NCBI RefSeq assembly: GCF_027943255.1
Contig: NC_072893.1
Span: 102,369,784 to 102,433,783, forward strand
Source of the DNA: Anastrepha obliqua
Taxonomy: Eukaryota > Arthropoda > Insecta > Diptera > Tephritidae
DNA: 64,000 bases
Reading direction: 5' to 3'
Notes under the pieces: generated by a model
What the model was told of the DNA's origin: nothing
Seen by the model: only the letters and a program-made list of their open reading frames with translations
The model's database searches: none
In this document: in pieces, positions 9,950 to 21,327 of the stretch
How positions within the stretch are numbered: position 1 is the stretch's first letter
Layout of the letters: each line of letters opens with the position of its first letter
Translations under genes and position numbers: made by a program

Positions 9950-11460
9950 CAGGGCCGTGGAGAGAGTATTCGGGCCCCGGGGGAAACTCAAATTTTTTTT
10001 ATTTATCAAAATGCGTATTATGTTATAGTGATATAACATTTAAACATTGAAAAACTCATTGATAAAATTTTTGATAGAATTAATTATGAAATATTGATTA
10101 AAATGAATTTTAGAAAACTCTTCAGCAGATCTGAAATAAAAAACGCAGCTGAAAAAAGTTAAATTTTTTTATTCATTTTGAAAGCCTTACAAATATTTGG
10201 AAATGACTGCCACAATGCTTAGAATTTTGCTTTTCTTGCTTTAGCTGAGGCAAAAGCTCTTATAATATCATCGAAGTCGAGTTTCCTTGCTAATTCAGAT
10301 TCCAAATACAAAGTTGCCAATCCTGTTACTCGACTCTGAGTTGAACAAGAACGATGGTAGTCTTTAATCCTTGATAAAGCGCTGAACGATCTTTCGGCGA
10401 GGGCAACCGATACTGGCAGGATGCAGAATATTCGCAAAACAATGCAGATGTTCGGGAACAGAGTATCCAAGTTTTTAGCTGTGATGGCATTCAACAAGTC
10501 GAACGGAGGCATACAACATTCCGAATTTCCAGTAAAATTCGCCTTGTACACACTCTTCAAGTCACACATCTCAATTGAGATTTCTTCCGACACATCAGAA
10601 GGGTATTTTTTAACAAAATTAAAAGCTGCTGTCTGAAGTTCTGCTTTTTGAATTTTAGGAAATAGCCACAGGAATGAGAAAATGTTGTTTATGTTTTTAA
10701 TTGCAGTAAACCGATTTTCAATATTAATGATAACTGAGTCCATGATGACGAGAAATGTGTTCCTCTTGAAATCAATTTCTTCAGCGGTCATAAATATTCA
10801 AAATAACTTCTTTTATGAAGTATCTAAAATGCGAAAAGTGTTCACTTGTTCAGAACGTAAATGTTTTAAACTCAAAATAATTGACAAGATTACCAGAATG
10901 TAATGTTCTTTCACACAGCAAACTTTTCTTGAAAGGGGCCACGCATTAGTTGCCGAAACATAAAAAAATAAAATAAAAGTGTGAAATTGACTGCGGAAAC
11001 GAATTTAAAAAATTATTTATATAATAACATACCCAGAGAAAAATGATAAATTTCTAGTCTATAAAAAGTATTATTGCTATCTCTACATTTAATTCTTTAA
11101 ATTCAACGTAAGGACAAATTGCTCTAAAGCTTTAAAGAATAACTACGTTTCAAAATTGGTCTTCATTTAAAATACAACTATCTAAATTTAATCTAATCAT
11201 CACTATAATTGTTAATTACCTTATAAATCAGTAGCATAAAATGTTCCATTTTAATAAGAGCTCAATAATATACACTTTTGTATCACCATATTATATTTAT
11301 TCTTCGTAATCGTGATCATAACATTCGATATGGTGACACCAAAAAAAGTCTGTGACGGAACTCTGGTAGAAGTATTATTTACTATATTTTTTCAAGCAGG
11401 AAATTTCTTGGAATTACCCTCGAGTGCGGACCCCTCTGAAAACTCCGGGCCCGGGGGAAA
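9950..11460 (-). mobile_element. hAT-type element fragment nested in mariner
   Basis: Starts CAGGGCCGTGGAGAGAG at 9950, exactly where mariner homology stops. Near both ends there is a GC-rich motif in the same orientation (TTCGGGCCCCGGGGGAAA at 9969 and CTCCGGGCCCGGGGGAAA at 11443). The coding remnant lies at 10219-10791. No matching inverted terminal repeat or 8-bp duplication was found on the right, so that boundary is approximate and the element is probably truncated or rearranged. No coding was recognised in 10792-11460. Confidence 0.6.
10219..10791 (-). pseudogene. hAT transposase C-terminal (dimerisation) region
   Basis: A 190-codon minus-strand frame. Its second half (FCILPVSVALAERSFSALSRIKDYHRS, then RVTGLATLYLESELARKLDF) is the hAT C-terminal dimerisation domain, of the sort seen in ZMYM1-like or DUF4371-type hAT proteins. 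The upstream part (FPKIQKAELQTAAFNFVKKY) fits the helical region preceding it. The RNase H-like catalytic core is absent, so only the 3' third of a normal gene (about 600-700 residues) remains. Sequence outside this frame is not coding. Confidence 0.8.
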
Positions 11461-11646
11461 AAGAAGAAGACTCACCACTTTGGAAATAGGTTTTCAATAT
11501 TTCCCAATTTTGTTCAAGCATATAGCGTCCCATTTCGTAAATGTCAAACCTTTAAGTAAATTATGAACACATTTGACATGTCATTTGTGTTACCATTCTC
11601 AAACAAATATGTGGTTCAAAAAGCAAACGCTATATGGCTCACCCTG

Positions 11647-13308
11647 TATATGTGTAGTTGGTGGTTATGAGCGTGCCACCGGTTTGTGTCAACACGCAAA
11701 TCCAATGTCATACACGTAAACACTCCAGCTCAGTCGCGCCGGTCAGACTCGTCCTCTAGTTCAACTAATGACTGAATTAAATAATGAAGGTAAAAATATG
11801 TTACATTGCAAATGTATAAACTAGAAAATTACTACGATTTTAGGCTAAGGTGGAAAATTAAATATCAATCCATTCCCACTCAGCTTCGTGCAGCATTCAC
11901 TCAAAATTGTAGGAACGTACTAATAAAAAGGCTATGCTAAATTACTTTGTTGTGTTTTAACAGGGTCAGTAATATTTATTTAAGAAACATCAAATTAGAC
12001 CAATCGCCCTTTTCCTTCCTACCTATCCTATCAGAAAGAGATGTCGATGAATTATCCGATTTTTATTAGAAAAATAAAGTATTTTGCAGCAAAAAGCCTC
12101 TCGCCAATAAATTTTACGAGTTTTACTAAAGGTCAGTTTTACAGTGCAAGTGTACGTTGATTTTCTAGCTAGACTGAATTTAAAACTCAACTTTGCACCA
12201 CAATAAAAATAGTAACAGAGAACTATGGTGAAATCAATTTAGAAGGTGTGGTCAATATCAGACGGTTAACTGACTCTCAGGGTATTTGAAAGAATCAGCT
12301 GATTGGCTGGCGAAAGCGAGGCCATCAGCGGTTTGGTTCCGAAAAAATTGAGATTGTGTTGGTGACATACGAAAAAAATCAATCACCAGCCCCCAGTTTA
12401 CTTCACCACCGTCTGAGCGGGCAGAATTCTACTGCAGACGACCAAGGCGAATAGAATACAGAAGGTGGCGCCTTCCTAAAACCATTATTTAGTGAATGGT
12501 TTGGCAATACTGTAATTTGTGATATTTAAACTAAATAAAGTAATGAAAACGAAATGGCACGCGTTGTGAAAGCACAAATTACAAAAATTCCTTTAAATGC
12601 TGTTTTCCTCGTTTTTACGTGGATGATGCCGTGGCAAGAAAGTGTGCTTGTGTGTGTATAATTTCTTGAGTTTGATAGATTCCTTTGCTTTCGCCTAATC
12701 TTTCCCTTCACAAACAAGTGATTTCCTTTTCTTTTGTTTGTTTTTTTAGAGGCACGAAGCCGCAGCGAATTCGGAAGAAGCAATCTTGTATTCTATTATT
12801 CTTAACTGGTGTTGTGGCAGCCGAAGTTACTCGCTCAATTTCGTTTTTCAACATTACCAATGGCCAAAACTGGTAATCTATCATACTGACTGAACCGTGG
12901 TAGATGTATCAAATTTTTTGGGATGTGTTGAATTTTTATAAATGTGTCATAATTCTAGACAACGACCCCAAACCCACAGCTCTTATAGTAAAGTTATAGC
13001 TCGTTTATAATATTTCTAAGCCATCGCCAGCACCGCTACAATTGCCAGATTTAGGTATCTCTTGTGAACACTTGTGAGCGCTTCTAGAAAGAAATATAAA
13101 GAAAGACCAAATTACAAGCAAAGAGATCTTGAAGGATGCTATGTGGGAGGAGTGAGAGAAGATTACTGTCGAATAGCCTACCAAATTGGGAAACTCTATG
13201 TCCGACAGACTGAGGGAAGTGTTGAAATATCGTGGGCACCCAACAAGCTATTAAACACAGGCATATTTTTGAGAGCTCTTTTTTTAATATTTAAAATTTA
13301 TAAGCGTA
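11647..13308. other. Long spacer, nothing recognised
   Basis: No transposase, RT or splice-compatible exon was recognised. Frames at 12526-12876 overlap on both strands and look random. Confidence 0.4.
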
Positions 13309-13548
13309 GCTTGATTCGTAGGTTCGAGTCTCCGTGCATGAAATAGCAAATATAAAAAGTTTCTGCTAATAGCGGTCGCCCCTGGACAGACAGTGGCAAA
13401 CCTCCGAGCGCCTCATAAAAAAACCATTTGCCGTTCGGAGTCGGCTTAAAAGTGGGACCAGTGGGTGGAACAACATTAAAACGCACCTCACAAATAGGAG
13501 GAGGAGCTCAGCCAGACACCCAAAAAGGGTTTAAGCGCGAAACATATT
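13309..13548 (+). repeat. SINE copy, diverged
   Basis: Keeps a B-box-like AGGTTCGAGTCTCCG (about 13320), AATAGCGGTCGCCCCTGGAC, GCCGTTCGGAGTCGGCTT, and the 3' block AATAGGAGGAGGAGCTCAGC followed by AAAAAGGGTTTAAGCGCGAAA. Internal deletions shorten it compared with the 22.5-kb copy. It abuts the MITE end at 13551 directly. Confidence 0.8.
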
Positions 13549-13550
13549 TA

Positions 13551-13755
13551 CAGTCACTCGCAGCTTATTTGATACAGACACGATTTTTGTAAAGTGTTCT
13601 ATATTTCATAATATTTTGGGGAAATGGAAAAAAAGGTATGCAGAGATTTTATTTATTTGGTTTTTTTTAATTTCTTACCATAAAATACAAAAAAGTGTCC
13701 ACTTATATCGTTGTAATGCAATAAAAAAAACGTGCAGAGAATTCTTCTCATGGTA
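13551..13755 (+). mobile_element. Tc1-type MITE, left half of a second copy
   Basis: Begins CAGTCACTCGCAGCTTATTT right after a TA (13549-13550). It follows the 8593 copy through the interior (ATAAAATACAAAAAAGTGTC, TGCAATGCAATAA-like stretch, AGAATTC). The matching right terminal repeat is not found downstream, so the right end is lost or degenerate. Confidence 0.65.
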
Positions 13756-14600
13756 TAGTTTTTCACATTAAATTCTTGTTTAATAGTCATACAAGTCACA
13801 CCATTGATTAGTCATATTCCACACTTACTTTCAATAGGAGTTTTGGTACAGACTTTAATGATAATGGTACAGACTAAAATTATTATTTACTGTAATCTTA
13901 GCTGGAATATGATGTTTTTATATGGACCTCAAGTCATCACTGCCATATAAAGAGTCTTGGAAGCGAATAAAAGGCATTTGTATGTTCTGCTATCAGGTCG
14001 TTGAATTTTGTCAAACCAACCTTTCATACAAAGAAAAAAAATTGTATAGCTTTTCGAAATTTGTTTTTCGCAAGTGCTTTGCTTCAATGAGGTGAGTTAC
14101 CCATGGAAATTTCTCCCCTTCACCTGTTTCTTCCTCCCTGAAGCTGGGAATCTAAGGGTGCAACTTATGGCAGATGTATCCTGTCAGGTTCTTCAAATCA
14201 TCGTGATCCAAGCATTCTAGTTCAGACTCTTCAATTTGCTCCCTTTCACACTCTGGCTCTAATAACATGCCTAATACTGTACCTGCGAAAAAATAGAGAG
14301 TTAAATTTAAATTTAATTTTTGCCAATTGTTAAAAGAAGATATGATTATACTTTAACATTTCTAGAACAGGACAATATGTGTCAGTACATTAAGAGCCTC
14401 CCTAGGACATGATCTAATTGTACCGACCGTTATTGCAAAACGTGATCTTCTTATTCTGCCAAGTAGATAATTTGATGTTGTAATCTCTTAAGAGCTTTCC
14501 ACCCAACTACAGATAAGTATGATAAAATTGGTCGCATAACCGTCTTATACAACCATGTATACTTTAGGTTGAAGACCCAGTGTTAAGGGTTTTCAAGAAG
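13756..14600. other. Spacer, nothing recognised
   Basis: AT-rich, no recognisable elements; two short CTCCC/CTGAAGC-rich patches carry no evident meaning. Confidence 0.35.
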
Positions 14601-14880
14601 AGTGTCATCAAGTATTCTCTTGGACCTGGAATCATTTCGTGGTCCTGGCCGATATATACCTAAGAGTGGATATACTCATAGCGGCAAGCAAAACCGATTA
14701 AATATGGCCAACTTTAGATTTTTTACAGGTTTACCTTATCGAAAATCGACTGCGCTTGCATTTGAATCATATAGGCCCGCCTGTATGAGTAAGAGTGAAG
14801 ACCAAGTCTGAAGCCCGATGAGATGCACCAACAAGTTGTATGTGAGTGCCCGGCTTTAGCTGTATTGTGGACTAATATTT
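14601..14880 (+). pseudogene. Possible non-LTR retrotransposon C-terminal relic
   Basis: Around 14810-14880 the plus strand reads LKPDEMHQQVVCECPALAVL. This resembles the C-x-x-C...E-x-x-x-H-x-x-x-x-C-x-x-L block that follows the RNase H domain in several non-LTR retrotransposons (typically EHLLCECPAL). The upstream frame (14602-14811) is open but unrecognised. Only this motif supports the call. Confidence 0.35.
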
Positions 14881-14967
14881 TTTAAGAACTTTTTAGCATA
14901 CATTAAGGGATTGAAATGGCCTTGCGGGCGGGCTAATCATGTGGTATGGTGATGTAAATATCTTCTA

Positions 14968-15240
14968 TAGGGTTTTTTAATAAGAGGTGTTATTTTGATA
15001 TTCAAAGAAAAATGCTGCTTTTCAATATAAATGATCGGATGTTTATTTCATTATAAGGAGGAAGGCATGCCGTTAATAGTGGAAAATAACATCAGGGAAA
15101 TGACCACCACGACCACGCTTACAGGTTGAAAATAAACGTGGTCCAGATCAATACCATCCAATTCAGGCCATAAAAAATCGTAAATTATCTCTCGATAGCG
15201 CAATCCATTCACCTGTAACACGGTACATACCCCTTTGCTC
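14968..15240 (-). mobile_element. DD41D-type mariner fragment, internally deleted
   Basis: Read on the minus strand, VNGLRYREIIYDFLWPELDG (the segment before the second Asp) runs into VYFQ. It is then joined, after an internal deletion of the catalytic DD region, to the C-terminus RGRGGHFPDVIFHY and stop. The 3' end is TATAGGGTTTTTTAATAAGA at 14968. The 5' half and its terminal repeat are missing. Homology stops at the GTTAC preceding the VNG motif, the same place as in the 9.9-kb copy. Confidence 0.75.
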
Positions 15241-15792
15241 TCGTGTTACCCAATCACTTACATATTTTATCTTAATATGCCATATATGTATATTAAAACA
15301 AACCCATTGCCAGTAATTTATACCAAGGTGCTGTAAACTTAATACAATTTGCAAATTATATCCAGCCTTAAATTCAACCCTGAGAAACTTTATACAAATT
15401 AAAATAAAACAACTCCAATACAGGCGATGATAGCATTCAACTGACAAAATAATTTTTAACTTTTATTTTAATTCAAGAATAAATGTGTAAATTCTCGCGC
15501 ACATTCATACAGATCTGCGTGCATAAATTTAAATAGTCCTACGTAAGTATGCACGCATATGAAAACTAACCGAGAAAAAATCAATCCGAGATATTTAATT
15601 GCTTTGGTTTGCAATGTTGAAATTATTTATTCTCGCAGCTCAACTGCAATTTTTTCATGTCAAGTGTGTCACCACTGGTTAACTTTTTGATGTCAAATAG
15701 TAGCTTATCCAGAATATTTGTCGAAACAATAGCGGCCTCACATCGAAAATTGTTATTACGCGCTTTTCACACATACATATGTATATATATTA
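15241..15792. other. Spacer, nothing recognised
   Basis: AT-rich with a short (CATATG) microsatellite near 15775; no coding evidence. Confidence 0.4.
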
Positions 15793-17095
15793 CTATGGGC
15801 AAAAAGTAAGGTGAATTTATTTGTCAAACTTCGCGGGATTAAAACTTCGCTCTAGTTATTTTTTTCATGAGTTGGCAGCACTGTTAATAACATTTGGGCC
15901 AACTTTCATGTCAATGTCATTATCAGTAATATATTTACGCTTGTGTTTACCAAACGACCAAGAGTGCATTTTTCGATTTTTACAATGTCTGATTTGATTG
16001 AGCAGAGAAGTGCCATCAAATTTTGTTTGCGGAATGAAATTTCGGCTGCGGAAACGTTTAGCATGCAGAAGGCATTTGGTGACTCGACCATGTCGCAGAA
16101 AAATGTTTATAAGTGTTGTACCAGACTTCAAAGAGGGTCGAGAACGTGTTGATGACTTCGAGCGCTCCGGACGACCATCGACGTCAACAATGACCAACAC
16201 GTCAATAAAGTGAAGGAGTTAGTGCTCAAAAACCATCGGTTGACTGTTAAAGACCTTACTGATATGATCAGAATATCAGAAGGATCTGTGAAAACCATTT
16301 TGAAAGACCATTTGGGCCTACGAAAAGTCAAATCTCGTTTGGTATCCAAAACTCTCAATTTCTTAGAAAAAAGTCGTCGCGTTGATGTGTGTGAAACAAT
16401 GCTTTCAGACTATCAGGACAAGCTCAAATGCATCATTACGGGAGATGAGACTTGGATTTATGCTTACGACCCTGAAACAACCGACCAATCAAGCGAATAT
16501 CGTGCTAAAGGCGAGGCCAGACCGAAAAGAGCACGTCAAAACCGCTCAAAAATAAAGGTCTTGATGACAGTTTTTTTCGATTTTCGTGGTGTGGTGCACT
16601 ATGAATTCCTTCCACCTGGCCAAAATGTTAATAAGGAATATTATTTGAGCGTTATGCGTCGTCTACGTGAAGCAATTCGTCTAAAAAGACCAGAATTATG
16701 GGCCAACAACTCTTGGATTTTGCATCACGATAATGCACCGTCTCACACTGCACTCGTTCTTCGTGACCATTTCGCCAAAAATTCCACGCATATCGTTCCG
16801 CAACCACCGTATTCGCCTGATTTGGCTCCGTATGAGTTCTGGCTATTCCCAAAACTCAAGAGACCACTCCGGGCAACGCGTTTCGAGTCGATTGAGGAGA
16901 TAAAAGCTGAGTCGAAGAAGGTGCTGATGGCTATACCGGAAATGGACTATTTGGCATGTTTCGGGGATTGGAAAAATCGTTGGCATAAGTGTATTTCATC
17001 GAGAGAGGATTATTTTGAAGGGGATGAAATTGATTTACAAGAATAAATAAAGATTTTTCATTTTAGAACCAAATTCACCTTACTTTTGCCCACAG
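15793..17095 (+). mobile_element. DD34D mariner, copy A
   Basis: A 1303-bp element flanked by TA (15791-15792, 17096-17097). The inverted termini read CTATGGGCAAAAAGTAAGGT on the left and CTGTGGGCAAAAGTAAGGTG on the right (reverse-complemented). It is nearly identical along its length to copy B at 55156-56390, which is in the same orientation 39 kb away. Confidence 0.9.
15985..17046 (+). pseudogene. DD34D mariner transposase, copy A
   Basis: The ATG at 15985 (MSDLIEQRSAIKFCLRNEIS) opens the helix-turn-helix half. A frameshift near 16115 (where copy B reads KVYKWFEDFKEG) and a second disruption near 16190 break it. From 16210 a 278-codon frame covers the rest: ITGDETWIYAYDPE (first Asp), WILHHDNAPSHTALVLRDH (second Asp), then PQPPYSPDLAPYEFWLF, where the third catalytic position is Glu rather than Asp. 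Copy B has APCDF there. The C-terminus NRWHKCISSREDYFEGDEI is typical of mariners. The gene is dead from the frameshifts, and the D-to-E change alone would probably impair catalysis. Confidence 0.88.
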
Positions 17096-17524
17096 TAGTA
17101 TGTAGTTGAAACAGGGGCTGTTCTGAAATTTGCCCTGAAGATAATGTATAGTTTTTATGGAAGTAGTGCAAAACATGTGCGTAGTGAAATGGTCGGACAC
17201 TAACTCGTCCACCCACATGATAATGGCATCTCAGATAATACATAATCAGTAGCCCACTAGGTGGGATGAGGGAAAATATCGTTTTTCGCCTTGAAGAAAT
17301 AATAGTTACACCTAAGAGTTTGCATTTTAGTTAAATACAAAATATTAAATTTCGATGTAAACTCGAATTAAATTTAAATACAAGTTACTCAGTTCGAAAT
17401 ATTCGATATATAGTTTGAAATATTTACTGTACGACTAAAATCAATTGTAATTTTGTATAGATTTTCAGTTCCTCCTGTTCACATCACTTTAATTTTTGAA
17501 GGGCTTTAAATCTTGAAAGTATCA
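17096..17524. other. Spacer, nothing recognised
   Basis: No coding or repeat structure was identified between mariner copy A and the next terminal-repeat-like motif. Confidence 0.4.
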
Positions 17525-18200
17525 GGTCAGTCCATAAGTTCGTGCGTCACATATCAAAATTAAAAAAAATTGCTTCTAATACCTTGTTTTCAATCAATAT
17601 AATCATGGAGTGGAAACAAATACAGGCATGCGGTATGTGAGAGCAACTTGAGAGTAACAATAATAAGCTTTTATTTTGAACAAAATTTAGTAAACATCAC
17701 GAATTTTTTATATGTACAACATCAACTCATTACATATCCATAAAATCATTCAATAGAATTTCCATTAGCTGCAATAACTTCCTCGATTATGGTCCTTATA
17801 TCAATTGCAGCCTTCAGAGAAGAAATGGTGTTATGAGGATGCTTACTGGTTTCCCTCTCAACTACGCGCCTTACGTAGTAATCCAGGCGATTGAGGTCTG
17901 GGAAGTTAGGCGGGTTAAGCTCGGTGTTATTTGTTTATGCGCTTTTTCCGCCATCCAATCTATCAGTCCAGGGTTTCACTACTGTTTTAAGAACCTCTAT
18001 ATATGCAATAGAATTCACAGAATCCACTCAAAATCCTTGAGTAAGGAAGTGTGTTGGCATGTCATGCCCTTTGTTACTCCCAACCCTTAAAACCGTAACA
18101 GAAGCTTGAAACTACCTGCGCTTGACCACAGGAACCTTTGTAAGATTGGTACACAGCCATTTCTGTGGTTGGTCTTTAAGTTTTCGTTAAAATTTACTTC
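17525..18200 (-). mobile_element. DD37D-type Tc1/mariner relic
   Basis: At 17525 the plus strand reads GGTCAGTCCATAAGTTCGTG, similar to the ends of mariner elements (compare GGTCTATCAATAAGTTCGTG at 33482), and may be a terminus. The minus-strand coding remnant between about 18200 and 17760 gives VPVV..., ASVTVLRVG, KGHDMPTHFLTQGF, NSIAYIEVLKTVVKPWTDRL and then NFPDLNRLDYYV. These are landmarks of transposases with 37 residues between the second and third Asp. The segment with the second Asp is deleted and stops are present. Confidence 0.7.
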
Positions 18201-19129
18201 GTCGTTATCTCAAAAGCTTCAGGGTGATTAATTTTGTTTTGAGTGGTGTTTTGATCGGATAAGTCGCTGCTCTCGTGTTTGCTGCGACTTAAACTTTCTT
18301 CTTTGTTATTTATTTATGTTATTAAGCCTATGAAAACAACAGATTCTTATTGGCTAAGTAGACATATTTTAAAATTAATAGGCATTAAAAAAAAACAAGG
18401 ATAATTTAGGTTTAGAAGGTAGTTTCTGTGCAAAAATATACCCAATCAGATGAATTTCTTGTCATACTCTTTATACACCCAATTTTTACCTTTTTTGAGT
18501 TAAGTAGGAGTTTTTTTTTTATTTCGAAGTTTAATCAATGCAACATTATACCAGGGTACTTTATATCGTTTTTTTTTTTTTTTGTTACGTGGCGCAATAA
18601 CACTTTTACAAACGTCTACCACAGTAGTTCTAAAAATCTCGAAACACTTAGAAGATGATGTCGAGATGATAAAACAAGCAATCCCAGTTAATGTTGATCT
18701 AAGGATTATTCAGGTTCAAAAAATTATATAGAATTAATTTTACTAATTTTAGCATATTCATAAAATTCAAGTTCAAGACCTAGAGGTACAAAATGCGTAT
18801 ATCTGATTTTATAACCAAAATAAATTAAAATGAAGCAGTTCTACAGATCGGGAAATATCGGAACTTTCCTCGTATTTTTTGCATTTTGCAATTTACGGCG
18901 AACCTTATGAACGAATGAACGGACGCACTTATGAAAATTTTGGATTTATTGCGACGATATATAAATATAGCAACGATAACTGCATTTCTCTTCATTTCTT
19001 GAGTTAAATTGTAGTCCTCCATGTTACAGCTCCAAGTTACAGCCTCATATATTCTGCATATGGCTATAGCTACACACATCTAGACACGCCCCCAGTATTT
19101 AAAAATATATGTATATTTCTCTAATTTAT
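18201..19129. other. Spacer, nothing recognised
   Basis: A T-rich tract (T14 at about 18571) might be an old poly(A) tail of a minus-strand retroposon, but no body was recognised next to it. Confidence 0.35.
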
Positions 19130-19265
19130 TCCTTAGTGGTGGCCATTCGGACTCGGCAGGTACCTCCGAGTGCATTTCTAGCACGAAAAGTCCCATAAAA
19201 ATTATTTGCTATTCGAAGGCGTCATAAAACTTCAGAATCCATCATTTGTGGGGCAACATCTAGAC
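19130..19265 (+). repeat. SINE fragment interrupted by the hAT element
   Basis: A diverged SINE body segment (TCGGCAGGTACCTCCGAGTG, TTTCTAGCACGAAAAG, TTTGTGGGGCAACATC) ending at the hAT target site. In intact family members this point reads CAACATCAAGACGCAC; here the site is ATCTAGAC. After the hAT element the sequence no longer matches the SINE 3' part. Confidence 0.65.
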
Positions 19266-21319
19266 CAGGGGTGGCCAAACGGTCGATCGCGACTATTAGT
19301 TCAGTCGATCGTGGCAAGTCAAAAAAATATAAATACAATATACATACGTGGAACAGACTGCGCAACAGTGCTGCACGCATTAAAAGTGGTAAACTATCGA
19401 CACCATCGATGGTTGAGCACTATCGAGTCATTTTAACACAATGCATAGTAAATATCAAGCTGACTTTCCACCTAACAGCAAAATAAGAAAGAGTAAATTG
19501 CAAGCATTAAAATAGCAAATAAAAGGCCAAGAAAACATATTTTCTGGGTCTATTGAGCAAAGTAAAGCTGCCACTGAAGCTTCTTTCCAAGTAAGCTATA
19601 GAATTGCACAAAAGTGCAAACCTTTTTCCGATGGAGAATACATCAAGGAAATTTTTGAAGCAGTGTCAGATTCGCTGTTCGTTAATTTCAAAAACAAAAA
19701 CGAAATTAAAAAAGCTATTCATGGTTTACAGCTATCTCGAAATACTGTGATGCGCCGAATAGAAACAATAAGTAAGAATATAAACGAACAGCTACAAAAA
19801 GATATCGTCCGCTGCGTTGCTTTTTCGCTACAACTTGACGAGTCAACAGATATCACTGATACGGCACAATTACTTATTTTTATTCAGATGGTCTTTGAAG
19901 ATTTCTCGACGAAAGAAGAACTGCTAAGTATGATTTCCTTAAAAGGAAAAACTCGTGGCCTTGATATATTCACGAAATTCAAAGTATATATTAGCCGGAT
20001 TAAGCTACCTTTGTATAAACTCGTATCAATGACAACAGATGGGGCTCCTGCAATGACAGGTATTCATAATGGTTTTATTGCTCTTTGTCACAAAGACGAA
20101 GATTTTCCAGACTTCATTAGCTACCACTGCATAATTCATCAACAAGTACTGGCTAGTAAGAGACTAAACACAAAACATGTGATGGACATTTCTTTCAAGA
20201 TTGTAAATTCCATTAAAGGAAAATCTCTTCAAAGGCGGCTTTTTAAACAGCAATTAGATGAGAAGGAACCAGATTTAGCATTACACACTGACGTAAGGTG
20301 GTTGAGTCGAAGCAAGTTTTTGCAAAGATTTCAGGATCTATTGGACGAAATAATACAATTTTTTGAAGAGAGGGGTGATGAATGTCAGCAATTGCGTGAT
20401 TTAGACTGGCAATGTGATTTAGCATTTTTAGCAGATTTTACTGGAAAACTGAGTATATTAAATCTGGAACTACAAGGCAAGAATAAAACAGTAACAGAAA
20501 TGATGAGTTCTATTGCAGCATTTCAAAGTCAAGCAGCGTCTATGATAATTGACATCGAAAAGAAAAAATTTCAACAATTTGTAAACATCAAGGATTATGT
20601 TGAGAAACATACTACTTACAATTTCATTCCTGACAAGTACACGGCAGAAATTAAGGTATCAGACTTCGAAATTCGCTTTAGTGATTTCAAAAAAATTTAG
20701 AAGTTGGTCGAATTCATCAGTTATCCGTTTAATAATTCCATTGATCATAGTGATATCTATGAAATAGCTACAAAATTTGCAGATACATTTCGAGTGGACC
20801 ACATGATACTTCAAAACGAAATTATAACTCTGCGCTGCGACATATTTCTAAAAGCAAGATCATTCTCAGGTCTAGATTTATGGGCAGTGGTTTCCAACGA
20901 AAAATATCCAAATTTGAAGAAATGTATTGAACAACTGCATTCGTGTTTTGGTTCAACATATTTATGTGAGACAACATTTTCGTACTTAAAACAAACAAAA
21001 AATAAACATCGTTCTCGCTTGACAGACGCTCATACATTGGACCCTTTAAGGTTGGCAATTTCCAACTACAAACCTGATTTTGCTAATCTAGTAGAAGATG
21101 CTCAGACCCAATGCTCACACGAATGCTCAACTAAATAAGTAGTTTTTTAGAGTAATTTTTATGTTTTTCTTCTTAATAAAATAAAAAGACTACATAATTG
21201 TGTAATGAACTATGCTGTTTTATTAAGGTTTTCAAGAAGTATGTAATTGGTATATTAGATCCCGCAGGGTGTCGTCAGTGAACAGTAGATCTTGGGTCTA
21301 ATCAAGTTGGCCATCCCTG
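19266..21319 (+). mobile_element. hAT element with perfect 8-bp target duplication
   Basis: A 2054-bp element whose ends are CAGGGGTGGCCAA and, reverse-complemented, CAGGGATGGCCAA. It is flanked on both sides by the identical octamer ATCTAGAC (19258-19265 and 21320-21327). Eight-bp duplications and short CAGNG...-type ends are hallmarks of hAT transposons. One transposase frame fills most of the interior. The insertion sits in a SINE fragment. Confidence 0.93.
19441..21138 (+). pseudogene. hAT (ZBED/GTF2IRD2-like) transposase, two in-frame stops
   Basis: From the ATG at 19441 the frame is continuous to 21138 except for stop codons at 19513-19515 and 20698-20700; there are no frameshifts. It encodes ASFQVSYRIAQKCKPFSDGE, then FSLQLDESTDITDTAQLLIF (first catalytic Asp region), VSMTTDGAPAMTG (second), SYHCIIHQQ (C-x2-H), LHTDVRWLSRSKFLQRFQDL, and the dimerisation tail LCETTFSYLKQTKNKHRSRL. 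This is the order seen in Buster/Charlie-type hAT proteins such as ZBED5 and GTF2IRD2-like. An N-terminal BED finger is not visible. With just two stops, decay appears slight. Confidence 0.88.
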
Positions 21320-21327
21320 ATCTAGAC

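Larger units (their letters stand above)
9438..11646 (-). mobile_element. DD41D-type mariner split by a hAT fragment
   Basis: The outer ends match as inverted repeats: TAGGGTGGGCCATGTAAAAT at 9438 and, reverse-complemented from 11646, CAGGGTGAGCCATATAGCGT. Both then share TTTGCTTTTT, and both are flanked by TA. Mariner sequence occupies 9438-9949 and about 11466-11646. The centre (9950 to about 11465) is hAT-derived. The mariner also lacks most of its N-terminal and central coding region, so a deletion accompanied or preceded the nesting. Confidence 0.75.

Noticed and set aside
10421..10903. Plus-strand frames within the hAT fragment
   Set aside because: They are antisense shadows of the hAT dimerisation domain on the minus strand.
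17524..17550. End of a mauritiana-like mariner at 17525
   Set aside because: It resembles the end at 33482, but no matching partner end or transposase of that type follows, so I assigned it only tentatively to the DD37D relic.
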